Origin: Acholeplasmatales bacterium
Lineage (GTDB): Bacteria > Bacillota_I > Bacilli_A > Acholeplasmatales > Anaeroplasmataceae
NCBI GenBank assembly: GCA_016282815.1
Contig: JAEELU010000126.1
Location: 1 to 11,011 of the forward strand
DNA: 11,011 nucleotides
Direction of reading: 5' to 3'
Part shown: piece by piece, positions 6,486 to 11,011 of the stretch
Numbering within the stretch: position 1 is the stretch's first letter
Layout: the number at the start of each line of letters is the position of its first letter
The notes under the pieces: generated by a model
What the model was told of the DNA's origin: nothing
The model's database searches: none
The model's input: only the letters and a program-made list of their open reading frames with translations
Made by a program: the position numbers and the translations under genes

Positions 6486-9400
6486 CTATTTTTCAGAATC
6501 GTTCTTTAACTTTGTATGATATAAAAGACCGATTGTAATTCCCGCAATTGCAGCTATACATGCGATTATAACAAACACACTTGTTGCCACATTTGCAATT
6601 TGCTTTCTTGTAAAATTATATTCTATTTGTGCTCCTGAAACACTCTTGATGACAATTCTATAATTACCACCTGTTTCAATTTCTGGTGCTGTATTTGAAG
6701 CTGAAACATCAGTTGTGCTCATTAATGTACCATTTTTATAAATCTCAACAACATCTCCAGATTTTAAACCTTTTATTGAAACTTTTCTTGCTGTTATACC
6801 ACCATCTTCAACACCATTTAATGTTGCTGTTGGAGGTGTTGTATCTATTGTGACTGAGAAATTCATTGTTGTAGCAGATTTAGTATTAGATGCTACTACG
6901 GAATAATCACCGTCTTTATCTAACTTAATTGTTTGTCCGTGTAAGTTTAATAATTCTTTATTATCCTTACTCTTTATTAACCAAACCTCAGTGATTTCAA
7001 AGTCATATGGAGCTGTATATTCAAATGAAACTAAAGCATTATTAATAAGGTAGAAAGAATCGTATGATTGATTTCCAATAGAGTCTTCAATGATTACTTC
7101 CCAATGAGCTGTAGTTGTAAATGAATTACTTGTATAATCATTCATCTTTTGTCCATTTTTGAATACACTTACAATTTTTGAATCATCTGTTGCACTAAAC
7201 ATTACTGTTGAATCATTTATTACACCATCTGTAATTATTGATTGATCTGTTGTAACATTTTTTAGTGTATAATGGTTCATACTCTTATGATTTATAACAT
7301 AAGTATTTCTGTTACCAGCTATATCTTCTACTATAAATTCATATTTTCCATCTCTATAGAACTTTGTGCCTGATTCGTATTTTTTCTTTTCTCCATCATT
7401 AAAGCTAACTGTTGCATTAAGATTATCATCAAATGTGATTATTACATCATCTTTAGTGTACTTACTATTACTAATTTCTATTTCTCTCATTTGAGATGAA
7501 TCAATTACTACATCATCTCTATAAAGCTCAGCTTTAAAATCAACATAGTTACCATATTCATCCAAGAAATTTATTTGATATTCAAATGAACCATTACCGC
7601 TTGAATTACCAAATTCTAGTATTTTACCACCTTCAAGTGATATAGAAACTCCATCTATAGTAAATAAATACTTTGTACTTGTTGTCTCAAATCTTAAAAT
7701 ATTATTTGAATAGAAATTATCAACAAGAGCTTTATCAAGTAGATAAACTTCAAAATCATTTCCAGAATTTGTAGTTTTTCTACTTAATGAAAGTTGGGCA
7801 ACATTTCTAAAATGAACTACTTTATTTACCGTATCACCATAAATATTTGTAAAGTATACAATATAATCACCGATACCATCTTGACCTATAGTATTTGTTA
7901 ATTTGTTTTGATCATCAATCTTTTCTTCAGACATTACATCATACAATACTACAAGATCATTATAACCATATTTATATGATACATATTTTATTTCATCATC
8001 GATTACTGGTGTTAGTGGCTGATTAGTGTAGGCTTGGCTTCTTGATAATGCCTCCTCGTTATAACCAGTCAACCATTCTTCTTTGAATGTGAAATCTTGA
8101 TTTGTACCTATAACTATAACATAGTCTTCAGTTACTTCATTTCCACCGATAATCCTTACTCTATGTTCGCCCTCTTTATAGATTTCTAGGGTAATTACAC
8201 CTGCATCATATATTCCTTCGAATTTTTCACCATCAATTTCAAATGAAGCATGTTCACTATATACATTAAATGTAATAAGTGAGTTTGAATATATTGGATT
8301 TTCATTTGTTAAGAATTCTCTTGTTGAAGCATCCTTATAAGTTACTTCAACAATTGTTTCAAATGAATCAACCTTCACTATAATATATTCAGTTTGATTA
8401 TTATATTTGTTTGTAACCACTATCTTATAAAAGCCATTTTCGGTTCCTTCTAAGAATGTTGAGAAGTTGCTACCATCATATATTGTTTCTAGCTTACCAA
8501 AGTTTGGAGTTTTTGAATAAGCCACTTCAATTTTAATGATGTTTTGATTTACATTTGGATCAATAGTAAGAGTTTCAGAAATATATGTATATTTTGATCC
8601 TTCTGTAATTTCAATTTCTACACCATCTCTTAATAATCTTATTGCAGGTGCTTCTTTAGAAAGTGAAACGATATAATAACTTGGTAATACTGTCTTACCA
8701 GCATTATATGACATTTCAAGATGGATTTCCTTCTCTGTAGTCACAAATTTTAATACTGGCTTACCTTCAACCTTTATAACTTTAATAAGATAATCATCAG
8801 TTGTTATAACATCATATTCACGATTTTCTATAACTTCATCAGATAATAAATCAAACTTAAAGTCTGGGTTTTCTTGATATACAGCTGTTTTTCTATCATT
8901 TATATTTCCTGAGCCATCATCAACTTTTTCAACCTTACATACATAAAAGCCATATGTAAGATTTGAGCCATCATATTTAAATATATATGTTTTAATATCA
9001 GTATCAGTTTTAACAAGAATTCTTGCTTCACCTTGATATAATAGCTTTAATAATACATCTCCTGAACCAAATTGTTCTTCTTTTTCTTTTAATACTACAT
9101 CATCAATTGTCGCTACAGCAATTGGATCATTAGTATTAGTAAATCTAAATACTCTAGTGTTACCTAGCTTATCAGAGACTGTAACAACATAATCTCCATA
9201 ACTATTTAGTATAAGCCTTCCTTCTGAATCAGGATCAACTGCTATTGTTTGACCATCTTTGGCAATAGTATATTTACCTATTTCTGATGGATCAGTAAAT
9301 GTTAGAACGATATGTCCACCTCTTATTACTGCACCATCTGTGAAGGTTGTTTCAGCTGCTGAAGCTTCATCGAATGCTAAATTATCAACTGTAAGAATAT

Positions 9401-11011
9401 CTCCATCATTCTTATCATCTATATTTAAATACTCAAATGTAGAAGTACTTATTATTTTATCTGAGTTATCTCTTTCAGTATGATAATTAAATGATGTTCC
9501 AATAAATGAAGCACCAACTGTTGGAGGCTCATTATCTACTGTTACAATATATGTACGATCATTTTCAGGAGTTCCCTCAAACCATACACGAAGCTTAAAT
9601 CCAATAAGACTATTAATTGTTATAGTCGAAGTTGCATCAATATATGAATAATCTTTTGCATCTATATCAAGCATTTCAAACTTGATTAAGTCATCACCAA
9701 CTTGTGATACAAATGTTAATTTTAGCATTGCTGCTGTATATACATTCGAAATTCTAGCACTATTTGGATCTGGTTTGATTATCATATTTACAATCTTATC
9801 AGGATCATATTTTATATAAGAATCATTACTTAAATAATACCAATTAATTTCTGGAGTTCTAGAAGCAAATTCGATTGTTTTATTTACTTCATTACCATAG
9901 ATATCTTTTACTACTATTCTATAGATACCTGGATCCCTTAATACCTTTATTTCTTCAAATTCTGTTGTTACTAGATTTTCATTTAAGTATATTTCGTATG
10001 AATAGATTTCATTTTCTTGTCTATCTAATACTTTAACGATTATATTTGTATTAGAGTCATTTTCATATACTTGTACATCAAGTGATGTTTGTGATAATAA
10101 CACTGTATATAAAACATTATTACCTGAACGATCACCAACTTGAACATAATAATTCTTATCTTGTAATTTAAAAGGCTGTGCATTTGCATCTTTTGGAGTT
10201 AAATCTGATGCATATAAAACATTTACTAATGATTTATTTGGATAAGAATAAATTGCAACATATGCTAAATCATCGGCATCCTGTATTTTCTTGATAGTAA
10301 ATGTTTCACCAGAATATGATAGTATAGATCCATCAAGAACTTGTGGGTCATTTCCGACTTCAACATCTACTAGTGGTGTTTCTCTATCATAATAAACATC
10401 ATATTCACTAATACCACTACTACCATATTCTCTAAATCTGTAAAAGCCTGTAGCTTGATTTGGCATTAATTCAGATAAGCTTTTACCATCTTCCAATGAA
10501 AGTTCAACCCAATCACCTTCATTTACATATTTATAGAATATTCTAGTTGATGGCTCAACTATCACTTGCATATTTGTTACAAGCGCATATTCAACACTTT
10601 CATTAGTTCCATTTTGAACTTTAATCGTATTTTTATAGATATCCTTATCTCCATCATATTTTGCTGAGGATACAAAAGTTGTGCCCGCTTTACCTACTGT
10701 TGCTTCTTCTTTTGATGCATGGATCTGACCACTAGCTAAATATGGAGCGCCATTTCTTTGATTTAATGTTTCTTCTGTAACTAAATATACGATTTCTCCA
10801 GTACTTGTGATTCTATTAACTACTTCGTTAATCGCATCATTTAGATTTGCAGGAAGGCTATTTAGATTTAATCCTTCTTCAACATTTCCAGTTCCGTAAT
10901 AGTAGAATGCCCAACCATTTGCACTTGCAGTGTTTTGCCAAATGTTTTTCTTATATCTAATCCATAATTGACCTTCTTGAGCTATTGTTGTTTCACCATT
11001 TGCTTTTACAT
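6486..11011 (-). CDS. Giant Ig-like-repeat surface protein with C-terminal membrane anchor (5' end cut by window)
   Basis: The frame is open from the TAG at 6486-6488 to the window edge, giving 1507 visible residues. The first in-window Met in a good context (10571) is internal, because 146 further codons are open upstream, so the true start lies beyond 11011. The protein is almost entirely beta-strand-like, Asp/Asn/Thr/Tyr-rich and nearly free of Cys (two visible, one in the anchor). A degenerate unit ending in Y-x-V-x-V-x-D-x-x-GN recurs about ten times, as in bacterial Ig-like stalks. Near the C-terminus, TPPT-type junctions occur between modules. A single hydrophobic helix at about 1474-1497 is followed by the basic tail HTKLKNDSEK, giving an outside N-terminus and inside C-terminus. 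No LPXTG or other sortase signal is present. It lies 68 nt upstream of pilin in the same direction. Adhesin or mating-contact protein is the likely role (inference). Signal peptide and any N-terminal binding domain are not visible. Confidence 0.9.
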   Translation of the reverse strand, partial: VKANGETTIAQEGQLWIRYKKNIWQNTASANGWAFYYYGTGNVEEGLNLNSLPANLNDAINEVVNRITSTGEIVYLVTEETLNQRNGAPYLASGQIHASKEEATVGKAGTTFVSSAKYDGDKDIYKNTIKVQNGTNESVEYALVTNMQVIVEPSTRIFYKYVNEGDWVELSLEDGKSLSELMPNQATGFYRFREYGSSGISEYDVYYDRETPLVDVEVGNDPQVLDGSILSYSGETFTIKKIQDADDLAYVAIYSYPNKSLVNVLYASDLTPKDANAQPFKLQDKNYYVQVGDRSGNNVLYTVLLSQTSLDVQVYENDSNTNIIVKVLDRQENEIYSYEIYLNENLVTTEFEEIKVLRDPGIYRIVVKDIYGNEVNKTIEFASRTPEINWYYLSNDSYIKYDPDKIVNMIIKPDPNSARISNVYTAAMLKLTFVSQVGDDLIKFEMLDIDAKDYSYIDATSTITINSLIGFKLRVWFEGTPENDRTYIVTVDNEPPTVGASFIGTSFNYHTERDNSDKIISTSTFEYLNIDDKNDGDILTVDNLAFDEASAAETTFTDGAVIRGGHIVLTFTDPSEIGKYTIAKDGQTIAVDPDSEGRLILNSYGDYVVTVSDKLGNTRVFRFTNTNDPIAVATIDDVVLKEKEEQFGSGDVLLKLLYQGEARILVKTDTDIKTYIFKYDGSNLTYGFYVCKVEKVDDGSGNINDRKTAVYQENPDFKFDLLSDEVIENREYDVITTDDYLIKVIKVEGKPVLKFVTTEKEIHLEMSYNAGKTVLPSYYIVSLSKEAPAIRLLRDGVEIEITEGSKYTYISETLTIDPNVNQNIIKIEVAYSKTPNFGKLETIYDGSNFSTFLEGTENGFYKIVVTNKYNNQTEYIIVKVDSFETIVEVTYKDASTREFLTNENPIYSNSLITFNVYSEHASFEIDGEKFEGIYDAGVITLEIYKEGEHRVRIIGGNEVTEDYVIVIGTNQDFTFKEEWLTGYNEEALSRSQAYTNQPLTPVIDDEIKYVSYKYGYNDLVVLYDVMSEEKIDDQNKLTNTIGQDGIGDYIVYFTNIYGDTVNKVVHFRNVAQLSLSRKTTNSGNDFEVYLLDKALVDNFYSNNILRFETTSTKYLFTIDGVSISLEGGKILEFGNSSGNGSFEYQINFLDEYGNYVDFKAELYRDDVVIDSSQMREIEISNSKYTKDDVIITFDDNLNATVSFNDGEKKKYESGTKFYRDGKYEFIVEDIAGNRNTYVINHKSMNHYTLKNVTTDQSIITDGVINDSTVMFSATDDSKIVSVFKNGQKMNDYTSNSFTTTAHWEVIIEDSIGNQSYDSFYLINNALVSFEYTAPYDFEITEVWLIKSKDNKELLNLHGQTIKLDKDGDYSVVASNTKSATTMNFSVTIDTTPPTATLNGVEDGGITARKVSIKGLKSGDVVEIYKNGTLMSTTDVSASNTAPEIETGGNYRIVIKSVSGAQIEYNFTRKQIANVATSVFVIIACIAAIAGITIGLLYHTKLKNDSEK
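6612..10154 (-). repeat. Degenerate Ig-like protein repeats within the giant surface protein
   Basis: Counting residues from the first full codon in the window, related strand motifs occur near 286 (YYVQVGDRSGNN), 363 (YRIVVKDIYGNE), 606 (YVVTVSDKLGNT), 861 (YKIVVTNKYNNQ), 1049 (YIVYFTNIYGDT), 1223 (YEFIVEDIAGNR), 1303 (WEVIIEDSIGNQ) and 1449 (YRIVIKSVSGAQ), with weaker ones near 1147 and 1369. Spacing varies from about 75 to 250 residues, so undetected diverged units probably lie between. The DNA does not repeat visibly, so these are old duplications, not recent tandem expansion. Confidence 0.7.

Noticed and set aside
9259..9483. Plus-strand open frame of 74 residues inside the giant gene
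   Set aside because: It is antisense to a well-supported long frame, with no ribosome site or domain.
10569..10571. ATG as the start of the giant gene (1361-residue version)
   Set aside because: The same frame stays open with coding-like sequence for 146 more codons to the window edge, and no ribosome site precedes this ATG.

Overview
The window is an AT-rich stretch of a low-GC Gram-positive or Mollicutes-like genome. It carries the middle of a conjugative type IV secretion (T4SS) operon, probably part of an integrative conjugative element (ICE) or a conjugative plasmid. All six genes lie on the minus strand and are read from high to low coordinates. Every Trp I could read (about 22) is TGG and no in-frame TGA occurs, so the code is not the Mycoplasma/Spiroplasma one. 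The large surface protein is anchored by a membrane helix with no LPXTG signal. Together with the gene order, which matches the pilin / VirB6-like / VirB4 cassette of mycoplasma ICEs (Mbov_0395, 0396, 0397), this suggests a standard-code relative of the Mollicutes (Acholeplasma, Izemoplasma or an uncultured gut lineage). A clostridial or erysipelotrichial host is also possible; the host call is inference.

Layout in transcription order: (1) a giant beta-rich surface protein, at least 1507 residues, with repeated Ig-like strands and a C-terminal membrane anchor; its start lies beyond 11011. (2) A 68-nt gap with a candidate promoter and a small inverted repeat. (3) A 106-residue two-helix VirB2/TrbC-like pilin subunit. 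(4) A 249-residue lipoprotein of unknown family. (5) A 461-residue polytopic VirB6-like channel protein with a Gly-rich tail. (6) An 886-residue VirB4 ATPase with its own N-terminal membrane hairpin. (7) A 55-nt gap with two competing inverted repeats. (8) A Lys/Glu-rich, probably cytosolic protein of unknown family whose end lies beyond position 1.

Pilin, VirB6-like protein and VirB4 would form the core of a trans-envelope DNA-transfer channel. The lipoprotein and the giant protein are positioned to supply the cell-surface part, such as contact with a recipient cell or channel stabilisation (inference). Coupling protein, relaxase, VirB8-like protein, cell-wall hydrolase and recombinase are not in this window. 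Apart from the two short gaps there is no non-coding stretch worth note. I see no RNA genes, CRISPR array, insertion sequence, attachment site or convincing terminator.
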